In this document: one piece after another, positions 38,574-50,637 of the stretch
How the letters are laid out: each line of letters begins with the position of its first letter
How positions within the stretch are numbered: position 1 is the first letter of the stretch
Source of the DNA: RYN-230 sp963723595
Lineage (GTDB): Bacteria > Actinomycetota > Actinomycetes > Streptosporangiales > Streptosporangiaceae
Direction: 5' to 3'
Assembly (NCBI GenBank): GCA_963723595.1
Contig: CAVRRQ010000010.1
Location: 310,001 to 374,000, forward strand
DNA length: 64,000 nt
Notes under the pieces: generated by a model
Database searches by the model: none
What the model saw: the letters and a program-made list of their open reading frames with translations, nothing else
What the model was told of the DNA's origin: nothing
Position numbers and translations under genes: made by a program

Positions 38574-39932
38574 GTGCCGGACTGGGTGAAGCACGCCATC
38601 TGGTGGCAGGTGTATCCGCTCGGCTTCACCTCCGCCGAGGCCACCGGTGAGCCGGAGGAGGGAGCCGGGCCCGGGAGCGAGGCCGCGCCGCCGGTCACGC
38701 ACCGGCTCGGGCAGCTGACCTCCTGGCTGGACTACGCCGTCAACCTGGGCGCCTCGGGGGTCGCGCTCGGGCCGGTCTTCGCCTCGCAGACGCATGGGTA
38801 CGACACCACCGACCACTACCGGATCGATCCCCGGCTCGGGGATGAGCGGGACTTCGCCGGCCTGGCCGAGGCGGCGCACGAGCGCGGGCTGCGGGTGCTG
38901 CTCGACGGGGTCTTCAACCACGTGGGCCGGGGCTTCCCGGCCTTCCAGCGGGTGCTGGAGCAGGGCCCGGACGCGCCGGAAGCCTCGTGGTTCCGGCTGA
39001 CCTGGCCGCCGGGCTGGCAGCCGGGCACGGAGCCGGAGTACGGCACGTTCGAGGGGCACGAGGCGCTGGTGGCGCTCAACCACGACGAGCCGGCCGTGGC
39101 CGGCTACGTGGCCGGGGTGATGAACCACTGGCTGGACGCGGGGGCGGACGGCTGGCGGCTGGACGCGGCCTACGCCGTGCCCGCCGCGTTCTGGGCCCAG
39201 GTGGTGCCCACGGGTCCGGGCCGGGCATCCCGGGGCGTACCTGGTCGGCGAGGTGATCCACGGCGACTACCCGGCGTTCGTGGCCGAATCAGGCCTGGAC
39301 TCGGTCACCCAGTACGAGCTGTGGAAGGCCATCTGGAGCGGGCTGAACGACCACAACCTGTTCGAGCTGGGCCACGCCCTGGGCCGGCACAACGGGTTCC
39401 TGGAGACGTTCGCGCCGCTGACCTTCGTGGGCAACCACGACGTGACCCGGCTGGCCAGCCGGCTGGAGGACGACCGTCACCTGGCCCACGCCCTGGCTGT
39501 GCTGCTCACCGTGGGCGGCACGCCCGCCATCTACTACGGCGACGAGCAGGCCTTCCGGGGGATCAAGGAGGAGCGGGCCGGCGGGGACGACGAGATCCGG
39601 CCCGGGTTCCCGGGCGGCCCGGACGAGCTGGCGCCCACCGGCTGGCCGGTGTACCGGCTGCACCAGGAGCTCATCGGGTTGCGGCGCCGTCACCCGTGGC
39701 TGTACCGGGCGCAGACCGAGATGCTGCACCTGGCCGACGAGCAGATGATCTACCGGGTAGGCGAGCGGGGGAGCAGAGCCTGGTGGTGGCGCTCAGCCTC
39801 GCGGACGAGGAGGTGCGCGCCGAGGTCCCGGGTGCCCGGGAGGTACTGGCCGGCCCGGGAACGCTGGCCGGGGCCGGGGGACCGGCCGCGCAGGTGATCC
39901 TGCCCGCGCACGGCTGGGCGGTCCTGTCCTAG
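38574..39932 (+). CDS. GH13 alpha-amylase-family glycoside hydrolase
   Basis: About 450 residues from GTG 38574, with corrections near 39225 and 39765. TIM-barrel regions: WWQVYPLGFTSAEA, LDYAVNLGASGVALGPVF, HGYDTTDHYRIDPRLGD, GLRVLLDGVFNHVGRGFPAF (region I), DGWRLDAAYAVP (region II with the nucleophile Asp), YLVGEVIHGDY (acid/base Glu), FVGNHDVTRLAS (region IV) and IYYGDEQAFRG. The protein is short and lacks a signal peptide, so a cytoplasmic maltodextrin- or oligosaccharide-cleaving enzyme is likely. The C-terminal beta domain is VVALSLADEEVRAEVPG. Confidence 0.88.
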   Translation: MPDWVKHAIWWQVYPLGFTSAEATGEPEEGAGPGSEAAPPVTHRLGQLTSWLDYAVNLGASGVALGPVFASQTHGYDTTDHYRIDPRLGDERDFAGLAEAAHERGLRVLLDGVFNHVGRGFPAFQRVLEQGPDAPEASWFRLTWPPGWQPGTEPEYGTFEGHEALVALNHDEPAVAGYVAGVMNHWLDAGADGWRLDAAYAVPAAFWAQVVPTGPGRASRGVPGRRGDPRRLPGVRGRIRPGLGHPVRAVEGHLERAERPQPVRAGPRPGPAQRVPGDVRAADLRGQPRRDPAGQPAGGRPSPGPRPGCAAHRGRHARHLLRRRAGLPGDQGGAGRRGRRDPARVPGRPGRAGAHRLAGVPAAPGAHRVAAPSPVAVPGADRDAAPGRRADDLPGRRAGEQSLVVALSLADEEVRAEVPGAREVLAGPGTLAGAGGPAAQVILPAHGWAVLS

Positions 39933-40004
39933 CGCCGCGGGCTGCTTCCCGGGACCTGGGTGACGGCCCTCTAGCTGAACTCCTCTACCGTTGCGCCATG
40001 CTGA

Positions 40005-40603
40005 ATGCAGCTCGCGTCCCTGGCCCGGGTGGACTTCTCCCCTCCGCACCGTCCGCCGTCCGCCGGGCGGGTCCTGCTGGCGACGATCGCCTCGATCGCC
40101 GGATCGCTGGCGGCCGACGCCATCCTGGTCGTCATCGGCAAAGCCATCTTCCCCAGCACCAGGGATTCGCGCATTTCCAGTTCTCCGACTACGCGAAGCT
40201 CACCGTGGTCGGCGTGATCATCGCGTGCGTGGCCTGGCCGATCGTGACGAGGGTCAGCTCGGCTCCGCGGTGGCTGTTCTTCCGCCTGGCCATCCTGGTC
40301 ACGCTGGTCCTGTGGCTGCCCGACCTCTGGATCCTGCACATGGGCGAGTCGGCCAGGGCGGTCGCCGTGCTCATGGTCATGCACGTGGCGATCGCCCTGG
40401 TCACCTACAACGTTCTGGTGCATCTCGCCCCGGTCCGCCCCGCGGCCGGCGGCGCCCCGGACGGGAGGCCGCGGTCCAGGGGCTCGGTATCCGCGGGCGC
40501 GGGGCTGGGTAGCCGGGCTGCGGAGCGGGGTGCCCCGGCGGCAGAGCGGGGTGCCCCTAGGGCGGGGCAGGCCCCTCGCGCCCGGCACCGGCACGCGCGC
40601 TGA
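40005..40603 (+). CDS. DUF6069-like four-helix membrane protein
   Basis: About 199 residues from ATG 40005 with one frame correction near 40165. Four membrane helices: LLATIASIAGSLAADAILVVIG, YAKLTVVGVIIACVAWPIVT, RLAILVTLVLWLPDLWIL and AVLMVMHVAIALVTYNVLVHLAP. The order and the PDLWIL segment resemble DUF6069 proteins. The Arg/Gly-rich C-terminal stretch after HLAPVRPA is low-complexity, encoded by GAGCGGGGTGCCCC-type repeats, and may not be part of the ancestral protein. Function unknown. Confidence 0.6.
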
Positions 40604-40775
40604 ATCACCCGCTTTTCCCTTTCCGCAGCGTCGGGGGCCTCTTGGGCTCACGGCGGGGCGGCACGGCCCCGCGACGGCCTGCGCCGGCCCGGGCCGGGGA
40701 CCGGGCGGGCTCTCAGGCCCGCGTGCCGCGGTCAGGATGGTTCAGCCGCTGTCAGTGAGATGGTTCGAGGGCTGC

Positions 40776-41084
40776 TTAGCCAGGACCGGGCTGGTGCAGC
40801 GTCATGATCGACACTATGGCGTTGGCTGACACCGTGATGAGGCGCTCCCTGATTTCCTGCTGCTCTGGCTTCGCGCACAGACAGCGGATGAGCGCCGCGA
40901 GGTAGCCGATGACGAAGACGGTGAACAGCAGTGCGCAGACTGCATAGGGTGCCATGCCCACGGCAACCGCCGCCCATGTGCTGCCCTGGCCGAGCTTGAT
41001 CAGCCCACCGCCTATCGGGCTGGAGGCAGCAGGCACGTAGAGCCACCCGTGCGCAAGCAATCGCCTCGCTGGACGTGCGGCCAT
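40776..41084 (-). CDS. Small membrane protein, unknown function
   Basis: 102 residues from ATG 41084, with GGAG seven bases upstream. One long hydrophobic region, AAVAVGMAPYAVCALLFTVFVIGYLAALI, forms one or two membrane helices; the C-terminus is soluble (AKPEQQEIRERLITVSANAIVSIM). Base composition is less GC-rich than its neighbours. I recognise no family. Divergent from the GH43 gene, with a 333-base region that holds two perfect palindromes; the nearer one (41138) is 54 bases from this start. Confidence 0.5.
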   Translation of the reverse strand: MAARPARRLLAHGWLYVPAASSPIGGGLIKLGQGSTWAAVAVGMAPYAVCALLFTVFVIGYLAALIRCLCAKPEQQEIRERLITVSANAIVSIMTLHQPGPG

Positions 41085-41137
41085 TGGCGATCTCCGTCTC
41101 GCATTCAGCGGTGGGCAGGAATTTCCCTATCGTGCTC

Positions 41138-41159
41138 TGCACGTGCATATGCACGTGCA
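41138..41159. promoter_or_regulatory. Perfect 22-base palindrome, putative operator
   Basis: Half-site TGCACGTGCAT followed directly by its reverse complement. Located 54 bases upstream of the leftward membrane protein. A partial third copy (CGTGCAT) follows at about 41169. Symmetry this long without a loop suggests a dimeric regulator site rather than a terminator. Confidence 0.5.
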
Positions 41160-41331
41160 TTAGCCCCCGTGCATTGGAGCCACATTGTGCTTACCTTCGC
41201 TTCATTCCGTGATGCTGGGCAGGTCGGAGTGGTGATGACGGGCGTGACACCCCCGCTCACCGGCGGGCGGTATCCGGCGGCGGGCCTCGCGATCTGGAGC
41301 ATTCCCGGGAAAAGCCTTAAAATGGTAGCGG

Positions 41332-41349
41332 TGAGCGAACGTTCGCTCA
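41332..41349. promoter_or_regulatory. Perfect 18-base palindrome, LacI-like operator for the arabinanase
   Basis: Half-site TGAGCGAAC and its exact reverse complement, with the central CG typical of LacI-family operators. It begins nine bases after a TAAAAT -10-like box, so a repressor bound here would cover the transcription start of the GH43 gene. No LacI gene lies in the window. Confidence 0.5.
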
Positions 41350-41417
41350 TGGCTCTAGCTCGGATTATGTACCGCCAGTTATCGCCCTGTTGTGCCCATT
41401 CCCGCCTGGGAGGACTG

Positions 41418-42554
41418 ATGAAGATTCCCGCCCGACGCGCCGTGCTGGCCGTGGTCTCGGCGGTCGCCGCCACCCTGTTCGCCGGCGGGGGAGCGGCCGC
41501 CTCATTAGGATCCGGCACCCAGCCCGCTGGCTCCACGGCCGCCGCCGTGGCGGGCAGCACGGCAGCTCCAGGCAGCACGGCAGCTACGAACGGCACGGGC
41601 GCGCCGGCGGACTACGTGTTCGTGCACGACCCGAGCATGGCCCGGGAGGGCGGCACGTACTACCTGTTCTCCACCGGCGACCCGGCCGGGGTGATCGGGC
41701 ACGGCAACATCCAGATCCGGACCTCCCGGGATCTGCGGCACTGGGCCTACACCGGCACGGTGTTCGCGGACAAGCCGGCCTGGATCACCACGGCCCTCGG
41801 CAGCATCCCGAACCTGTGGGCCCCGGACATCTCCTACTTCGGCGGGCTGTGGCACCTGTACTACGCCGGATCCAGCTTCGGCTCGAACAACTCGGTGATC
41901 GGCCTGGCCACCACGCCCACGCTGGACCCGCGCAGCCCCCGCTACCACTGGACGGACGACGGCCAGGTGTTCCGGTCCACCACCGCCGACGACTACAACG
42001 CCATCGACCCGTCGCTGGTCACCGGGGCGTCCGGCACCAAGTGGCTGGTGTTCGGGTCGTACTGGAGCGGGATCAGGCTGCTCCAGCTGGACGCCTCGAC
42101 CGGGAAGCCCGCCAGCGCCTCGCCCACCCTGTACCCGCTGGCCCAGCGGCCCGCTCCGGATGCGCTGGAAGGGGCGGGCATCACCTACCACGACGGCTAC
42201 TACTACCTGTTCGTGTCGTTCGACACCTGCTGCGCGGGCATCAGCAGTACCTACCGCATCATGGCGGGCCGCTCGGCCAGCGTCACCGGGCCGTACGTCG
42301 ATCCGGCCGGCACGTCGATGATGAACAGCGGCGGCATGGAGGTGCAGGGCAGTGACGAGGGGATGATCGGCCCCGGCTCCTCGTCGATCTTCACCGACGG
42401 CTCGCGGTCGTACCTCGTGTACCACTACTACGACGCCTTCCACGGCGGCGACCCGTGGGTGCAGGTGCGCCCGCTGATCTGGACGCCGGGGGGCTGGCCG
42501 GTGACCGGGGCGCCGCTCACCCCGGTACCGGGCAGTCCCATCCCGCTGCGCTGA
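41418..42554 (+). CDS. Secreted GH43 arabinan endo-1,5-alpha-L-arabinanase
   Basis: 378 residues from ATG 41418 behind GGGAGGA. Signal peptide: MKIPARRAVLAVVSAVAATL then AGGGAAA, followed by an Ala/Ser/Thr/Gly linker. The five-bladed propeller has the GH43 triad: VFVHDPSMAREGGTYYLFSTG (general base Asp), YNAIDPSLVTGASGTKWLVFGSYWSG (pKa-modulating Asp) and LEGAGITYHDGYYYLFVSFDTCCAG (general acid Glu). LWAPDISYFGGLWHLYYAGS is also typical. It cleaves plant arabinan outside the cell. Probably substrate-induced through the palindrome at 41332. A strong hairpin terminator follows. Confidence 0.93.
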   Translation: MKIPARRAVLAVVSAVAATLFAGGGAAASLGSGTQPAGSTAAAVAGSTAAPGSTAATNGTGAPADYVFVHDPSMAREGGTYYLFSTGDPAGVIGHGNIQIRTSRDLRHWAYTGTVFADKPAWITTALGSIPNLWAPDISYFGGLWHLYYAGSSFGSNNSVIGLATTPTLDPRSPRYHWTDDGQVFRSTTADDYNAIDPSLVTGASGTKWLVFGSYWSGIRLLQLDASTGKPASASPTLYPLAQRPAPDALEGAGITYHDGYYYLFVSFDTCCAGISSTYRIMAGRSASVTGPYVDPAGTSMMNSGGMEVQGSDEGMIGPGSSSIFTDGSRSYLVYHYYDAFHGGDPWVQVRPLIWTPGGWPVTGAPLTPVPGSPIPLR

Positions 42555-42566
42555 TCGTGGTGCGCA

Positions 42567-42607
42567 GGCCGCTGGCTCCCCGGCGCGGCACCGGGGAGCC
42601 AGTGGCC
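42567..42607. terminator. Bidirectional hairpin terminator
   Basis: A 17-base stem with one mismatch (GGCCGCTGGCTCCCCGG and its complement) around the loop CGCGGCA. It lies between the convergent GH43 and PLD genes, 13 bases after the GH43 stop. No U-tract, as usual in actinobacteria. Confidence 0.8.
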
Positions 42608-42623
42608 TGGCCGCCCGGCGGCG

Positions 42624-43700
42624 CTACGACCAGTGCTTGCCGTTGCGGTAGTCGGCGGCGAAGGTGCTGGCGATCGAGGACATCACCTTCTGGTTCGCGG
42701 TGATCAGGCCGAGTTCGCGGTTCCGGTTGAGCGAGGTGCTGGAGAAGTTCTCCGAGCCGATGAACACCCTGGCATGGCTGGTGCCGTAGTCGGCCTCGAT
42801 CACCTTGCCGTGGATGTAGAAGCCGTCAGAAGAGCTGTAGTAACTGATGTGGACGCCGCCCGCGGACAGCCGGGAGAAGTCGCTGGCGTACTCGCCTCCG
42901 GAGTTCTCCCCGCAGACCCGCACGTCGACGCCGCGGTGGGCGGCCTTGATGAGGGCATCCTCGATCGTGGTATCGCCCATCTCCTCGCTGTAGATCCGCA
43001 GGCTCTTCCTCGCGCCGTCGATGAGGGCGAGCAGCTGCGCCTGAGAGTCGGCGGGCGACCAGACCAGGTCGCGGCCGTCGCCCGGCTGGACAGAGCGGTG
43101 CGCGAAGTCCGCGTTGAACACCTGCACGATCGCGGCCAGGTCAGCCGGCTTGGTGTCCATGACCAGGAAGTCGCGGCTGGTCGCGTAGTACTCACTGGTC
43201 AGGTTGGCGGTCATGATGACGGCGGTGGACCCGTCCACCAGGAGGGTCTTCTGGTGGGTGTACTCAAATGACGGTGACGACCAGAAGACCTTGACCCCGT
43301 GAGATTTGAGGTAATCGAAGGTTGCGGAGTTGTGGCTCTTCTCGCGCTGGTCCAGCACGACCTTCACCGTGACGCCGCGCTGGGCCGCGGCGGCCAGGTC
43401 GTGCTCGGCCTTGGTGTCGGAGAACTCGTACATGGTCAGGTCGATGTAGCGCCGGGCGTGCTTGATGAGGTGGTAGACGGGCGAGAACCCCGCGGCGGGC
43501 TCGGTGTACAGGGGCCCGGACTGCGTGGGCGCCCCCGGGGCCGCGGGCGCCGCGGGGACCGATGCGTTGGTCGTGGTGATCGGCTTGCAGCCGGCCAGCG
43601 CGAAGATCGCGATGCCCGCGGCCGCGACGGCCTTCAAGGCGCCCTGGCGGGCGGCTGCCGCGCGGGTTCTCATGAGGGCCTGGGCACTGGGGCGGATCAT
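42624..43700 (-). CDS. Phospholipase D-like lipoprotein
   Basis: 358 residues from ATG 43700. Lipoprotein signal: LKAVAAAGIAIFALAGC, with LAGC as lipobox, then a Pro/Ala linker. Two PLD half-domains: the first HKD-type motif is HQKTLLVDGSTAVIMTANLT (H-x-K-x4-D), the second HGKVIEADYGTSHARVFIGSENFS. Both keep the His, Lys and downstream Asp and Ser/Asn needed for catalysis. DLTMYEFSDTKAEHDLAAAAQRGVTVKVVLD opens the fold. It would act outside the membrane on phosphodiesters (lipid or nucleic acid); the substrate is not readable. Confidence 0.9.
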   Translation of the reverse strand: MIRPSAQALMRTRAAAARQGALKAVAAAGIAIFALAGCKPITTTNASVPAAPAAPGAPTQSGPLYTEPAAGFSPVYHLIKHARRYIDLTMYEFSDTKAEHDLAAAAQRGVTVKVVLDQREKSHNSATFDYLKSHGVKVFWSSPSFEYTHQKTLLVDGSTAVIMTANLTSEYYATSRDFLVMDTKPADLAAIVQVFNADFAHRSVQPGDGRDLVWSPADSQAQLLALIDGARKSLRIYSEEMGDTTIEDALIKAAHRGVDVRVCGENSGGEYASDFSRLSAGGVHISYYSSSDGFYIHGKVIEADYGTSHARVFIGSENFSSTSLNRNRELGLITANQKVMSSIASTFAADYRNGKHWS

Positions 43701-43879
43701 GTGCGGCTCCGTTCCTGGCTGTGCGCCGCGCCGGGCCAGGCGCGGCGCGTCCGCCCGTGCAGTACCCAGGGACCGGGGCCTAAGCATGCCTGTTCACCAC
43801 CCGCCGGGCTGGCGTGCCCGGCGGTGCTGGCTCTCGCCGGGTCCCCCCGGCGCGGTAGCCCGGGGCCGGGGCCCAGGGC

Positions 43880-44060
43880 GCCGCCAGCAGCCCGATCCGC
43901 AGCATCCGGGCGCCGCGCGAGCTCGCCAGCGGGATCGATATGCCCGGCCAGGACCGCGAGCAGCGTGGACTTCCCGGCCCCGTCCGGGCCGGTGACCAGC
44001 AGCCGGACTTGGAACCGCAGGCGGCCCGCGGGTATCCTCGGGCCCGGAGCCGAGAGGCGC
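43880..44060 (-). pseudogene. Remnant of an ABC-F-type ATPase
   Basis: A short stretch reads RLLVTGPDGAGKSTLLAVLAGHI, a clean Walker A region of the kind found in the second ATPase of ABC-F proteins (translation factors, antibiotic resistance). One frame over it continues as LRIGLLA, another ABC-F landmark. There is no signature motif, Walker B or start codon, and the surrounding 435 bases (43701-44135) hold nothing else I recognise. It is a decayed fragment between the PLD gene and metH. Confidence 0.6.
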
Positions 44061-44110
44061 TGCAACGGGCCTGGCCCGCCACGCTCGGCTCCGGCTGTTG
44101 ACCCAAGGGC

Positions 44111-44129
44111 GCCTCCCATGACGGGAGGC
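44111..44129. promoter_or_regulatory. Hairpin overlapping the metH ribosome-binding region
   Basis: Perfect 7-base stem GCCTCCC / GGGAGGC around a five-base loop, ending six bases before the metH ATG (44136). The right arm contains GGGAGG, the only good Shine-Dalgarno sequence, so the fold would hide it. No cobalamin or SAM riboswitch core is seen upstream. Confidence 0.4.
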
Positions 44130-44135
44130 GGGCGG

Positions 44136-47793
<3,658 letters not shown>

Positions 47794-47799
47794 CCCCGG

Positions 47800-48532
47800 C
47801 TAACCGGGTGCGACGGAGGCGCCCTCGACGCCGTGCCGGGCCAGCGCCTCGGCCACGAAGCCGCTGGCCTTCATGCGCTCGACGAACCCGGCCACGACCT
47901 CCGCCGCCTCCTCACCACGGCCGGCCGGCAGGCCCATGGCCTGCCTGATCACCATGAAGCGGCCGGGCAGCAGCCGCAGCGACGGATCCTGCGCGGCCCA
48001 GTCCCCGAGCACCTGCCGGATGCCGGCGGCCACGTCCGCCTGGCCGGCCGTCAGGGCCTGCAGCACGGCAGGCGCGCCGGCCACGCGCTCGACCTGCGCG
48101 GCGTGCAACTCGCGCGACAGGAAGAGGTCATAGGCGCTGCCCTGGCCGGCCGCCACCCGGGTCCCGGGGCGGTCCACCCCGCGTTGTCCCGCACGGAGGA
48201 ACCCTGGGGGACAAGATAGCTGCCCTCGATCAGCACGTACGGCGCGGTGAAGCGGAGGCCCTGGCTGCGCGCGGGGTCGATGGCGAAGAAACCGACGTCG
48301 GCCCGCTCGCTCCGCACCGCGTCCACCGACTGCGCGGCCCGGTCGAACACGACCAGCTCGACCCCCAGGCCCAGTTCGCGTCCCAGCGCCCGGGCCAGGT
48401 GACCGAGACGCCGCCCGCCTCGCCGGTCACCGCGTCCCGGTGCGCCAGGACCGGGTTACCCGCGTTGATGGATGCGCGCAGCCGGCCTTCAGGGGCGAGC
48501 GTGCGGACGAGGACTCCGGGTGGAATCGGCAT
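47800..48532 (-). CDS. Amino-acid ABC transporter substrate-binding-like protein, no signal peptide
   Basis: About 243 residues from ATG 48532 with two corrections (near 48400 and 48180). SBP_bac_3 fold: LRASINAGNPVLAHRD, GVSVTWPG, VELVVFDRAAQSVDAVRSERADVGFFAIDPARSQGLRFTAPYVLIEGSYLV, then ALTAGQADVAAGIRQVLGDWAAQDPSLRLLPG. The second lobe ends early. No signal peptide or lipobox is present, and no permease or ATPase follows, so it may be a cytoplasmic binding protein or a degenerate copy. Confidence 0.75.
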
Positions 48533-48583
48533 GCGGACGAGCGTAACGGCTGGGCGTGCAGGCGGTCCTGACCACGAACCGGG

Positions 48584-49591
48584 TCAGCCGGGGAGCGATC
48601 GCGGCAGCCCGAACCGGGGGAGCACGCTGTTCTCGAAGCGGGTCAGGGCGGAGATCCGGTCCCCGGTGAGGGTCAGGACGAGCAGGCCGGCCCCGTGGCG
48701 GATGCCCTCCGGGGCGCGGAAATAGGTCCCGAACGCGAGCTGGCCGCCATTCGCCCGCGTCGGCACGAGGTCATACACCCGCCCCTGGCCCATGATGCCG
48801 GTGTAGAAGCGGGCCACGTCGTCGCGGCCGTGCCACTCGAGCGGAACCGGCGGCATGGACACGAAGACGTCGTCGGTGAGCAAGGCGATCAGCGCGCCGA
48901 CATCGCCCGTCCCGTACGCCCGGACGAACTCGGCCACGAGCGCCCGCTCGGAGGGGGAGCCAGGCGGGGGAGGCGCGTCGCGCCCGCCAGCCGGCGGCAG
49001 GTTCCGCTGCAGGCCCGCGCGGCCCCGTTTCAGAGCGCTGTTGACCGACTCAACGGTCGTGCCGAGCAGCCCGGCCACTTCGCTCGCGTGGTATCCGAGC
49101 ACGTCGCGCAGGATGACCACGGCGACCTGGCGGGGCGGCAGGACCTGCAGGGCGGTCACGAAGGCCAGGGAGATGGCTTCGGACTGCTCGTAGCGGGCCT
49201 CCGGGCCGAGTGGCACGTCGATCGCACCCTCGAGGAGGCTGTCGGGGAAGGGCTCGAGCCAGACGACCTCGCCGAGCCGGGTCGGCTCGGGGGGTTCGAC
49301 CCCGGGGATGTTCCACTCCACGGCCGGGCGCCGGCTGGCCGAGCGGAGGGCGTTGAGGCACCGGTTGGTGGCGATCCGGTAGAGCCAGGTACGGATCGAC
49401 GCCCGGCCCTCGAACCCGCCGAGGCCCTGCCAGGCGGTCAGGAGCGTGTCCTGGAGGGCGTCCTCGGCGTCCTGGAAGGATCCGAGCATCCGGTAGCAGT
49501 GCACCTGCAGCTCCCGCCGGAGCGGCTCGGTGAGCTCGCGGAACGCGTCACCGTCTCCCGCCCGGGCCCTGGTGACCAGGTCGGCTGTCAT
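48584..49591 (-). CDS. ECF sigma factor with C-terminal SnoaL-like domain (SigG / TIGR02960 type)
   Basis: 335 residues from ATG 49591, unbroken. Region 2: AFRELTEPLRRELQVHCYRMLGSFQDAEDALQDTLLTAWQGLGGFEGRASIRTWLYRIATNRCLNALR. Region 4: LQVLPPRQVAVVILRDVLGYHASEVAGLLGTTVESVNSALKRGRAGL. The C-terminal 120 residues form a SnoaL-like domain (EFVRAYGTGDVGALIALLTDDVFVSMPP), which in such ECFs replaces an anti-sigma factor in controlling activity. Divergent from two SDR genes; an exact 12-base inverted repeat lies in the shared promoter region, suggesting a common promoter or operator. Confidence 0.88.
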   Translation of the reverse strand: MTADLVTRARAGDGDAFRELTEPLRRELQVHCYRMLGSFQDAEDALQDTLLTAWQGLGGFEGRASIRTWLYRIATNRCLNALRSASRRPAVEWNIPGVEPPEPTRLGEVVWLEPFPDSLLEGAIDVPLGPEARYEQSEAISLAFVTALQVLPPRQVAVVILRDVLGYHASEVAGLLGTTVESVNSALKRGRAGLQRNLPPAGGRDAPPPPGSPSERALVAEFVRAYGTGDVGALIALLTDDVFVSMPPVPLEWHGRDDVARFYTGIMGQGRVYDLVPTRANGGQLAFGTYFRAPEGIRHGAGLLVLTLTGDRISALTRFENSVLPRFGLPRSLPG

Positions 49592-49640
49592 TACCCCCAC
49601 CCCTGCGCCCGCCTCTCCCGCAGATTGTCTCACTTCCGTA

Positions 49641-49707
49641 CAGACACCGGCCGGGGAGCGAACTGGGCGGTACCCGGCCGCCCGTTTTCCCGGCAGGCCG
49701 GTGTCTG
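49641..49707. promoter_or_regulatory. 12-base perfect inverted repeat in a divergent ECF/SDR promoter
   Basis: CAGACACCGGCC at 49641-49652 and its exact reverse complement GGCCGGTGTCTG at 49696-49707. Each gene, read outward, is preceded by GGCCGGTGTCTG at about 50 bases (ECF) and 80 bases (SDR). They may be paired -35-type elements or a regulator site. The spacing to a shared -10 does not match perfectly, so the role is inferred. Confidence 0.45.
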
Positions 49708-49788
49708 CCTAAGGCGATGGCCCGGACGATCCGGGCCCCGGGACCCGGGCTTCCTCCGTGAGCCGGGTTCCCCTACCTGGAGGTAGTT

Positions 49789-50514
49789 ATGTCAATCGAA
49801 GGCAAGTCAGTCCTGGTGACCGGGGCCAACCGCGGCATCGGGCAGGCCCTGGTCGGCGAGGCACTGCGCAGAGGCGCGAGCCGGGTGTACGCCGGGACGC
49901 GCCAACCGCTGGCCCACCCCGACAACAGGGTGACGCCGCTGCTCCTGGACGTCACCAGCGCGGCGCAGATCCGGGCCGCCGCGGACAGGGTCGGGTCTCT
50001 CGACGTGCTCGTCAACAACGCCGGGATCGCGCTGTTCGGCGACTGGAGCGATCGTGCCGCGCTCGACCAGCACCTGGCCGTCAACCTCTTCGGCACCCAC
50101 GCGGTGACCCAGGCCTTCCTGCCGGCCCTCATCCGGTCCCGGGGAGCCATCGTCAACAACGTGTCGACGATGTCGCTGGCCCCGTTGCCGCTCACTCCGG
50201 CCTACGCGATCTCCAAGGCGGCCGCGTTCAGCCTGACGCAGTCGCTGCGCGCTCTGCTGGCCGGACGGGGCGTGCGGGTCCATGCCGTGCTCACCGGCCC
50301 CACCGACACCGATATGACCCGGGGGTTTGACATACCCAAGGCGTCTGCGGAGTCGGTCGCACGAGAGATCTTCGACGGACTGGACAACGAGGAGGAGGAC
50401 ATCTTCCCCGATCCTGCGTCCCAGACCCTGGCCGGCAGCTGGCGCAGCGGTGCGGTCAAGGCGCTCGAGCGCGAGAACGCGGCGTTCGTGACCGCCGAGG
50501 CCGTCGCGTCGTGA
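49789..50514 (+). CDS. Short-chain dehydrogenase/reductase
   Basis: 241 residues from ATG 49789, with TGGAGGTAG upstream. NAD(P) motif VLVTGANRGIGQAL (T-G-x3-G-x-G); then DVLVNNAGIALFGDW (NNAG), IVNNVSTMSLAP with the catalytic Ser, and AYAISKAAAFSLTQSLRALL with the Y-x3-K pair. The complete catalytic set suggests an active oxidoreductase; the substrate is unknown. Arg following TGANRG favours NADP. It is the first of two SDRs on this strand and faces away from the SigG-like ECF. Confidence 0.9.
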   Translation: MSIEGKSVLVTGANRGIGQALVGEALRRGASRVYAGTRQPLAHPDNRVTPLLLDVTSAAQIRAAADRVGSLDVLVNNAGIALFGDWSDRAALDQHLAVNLFGTHAVTQAFLPALIRSRGAIVNNVSTMSLAPLPLTPAYAISKAAAFSLTQSLRALLAGRGVRVHAVLTGPTDTDMTRGFDIPKASAESVAREIFDGLDNEEEDIFPDPASQTLAGSWRSGAVKALERENAAFVTAEAVAS

Positions 50515-50637
50515 GCACGCTGCCGGGGCCCGGTTCCTGATCATCATCGGCCCGGCGCCGGTTCCCGGGCCTACGCCGCTGATGTGAGAGGTCACCGGGG
50601 GGCCGGGCCACGACAAGTTTGAGGAAAGAGGAAAGAC

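Larger units (their letters stand above)
41085..41417. other. Divergent regulatory region upstream of the arabinanase
   Basis: No gene seen. GC content is lower than average. It contains a 22-base palindrome (41138-41159), a -10-like TAAAAT at 41318-41323 and an 18-base palindrome (41332-41349) placed just after it, then the ribosome site GGGAGGA for the gene at 41418. Confidence 0.5.

Noticed and set aside
43701..44135. Cobalamin or SAM riboswitch upstream of metH
   Set aside because: No B12 box, no SAM-II/SAM-IV core recognised; only a simple hairpin and an ABC-F remnant.
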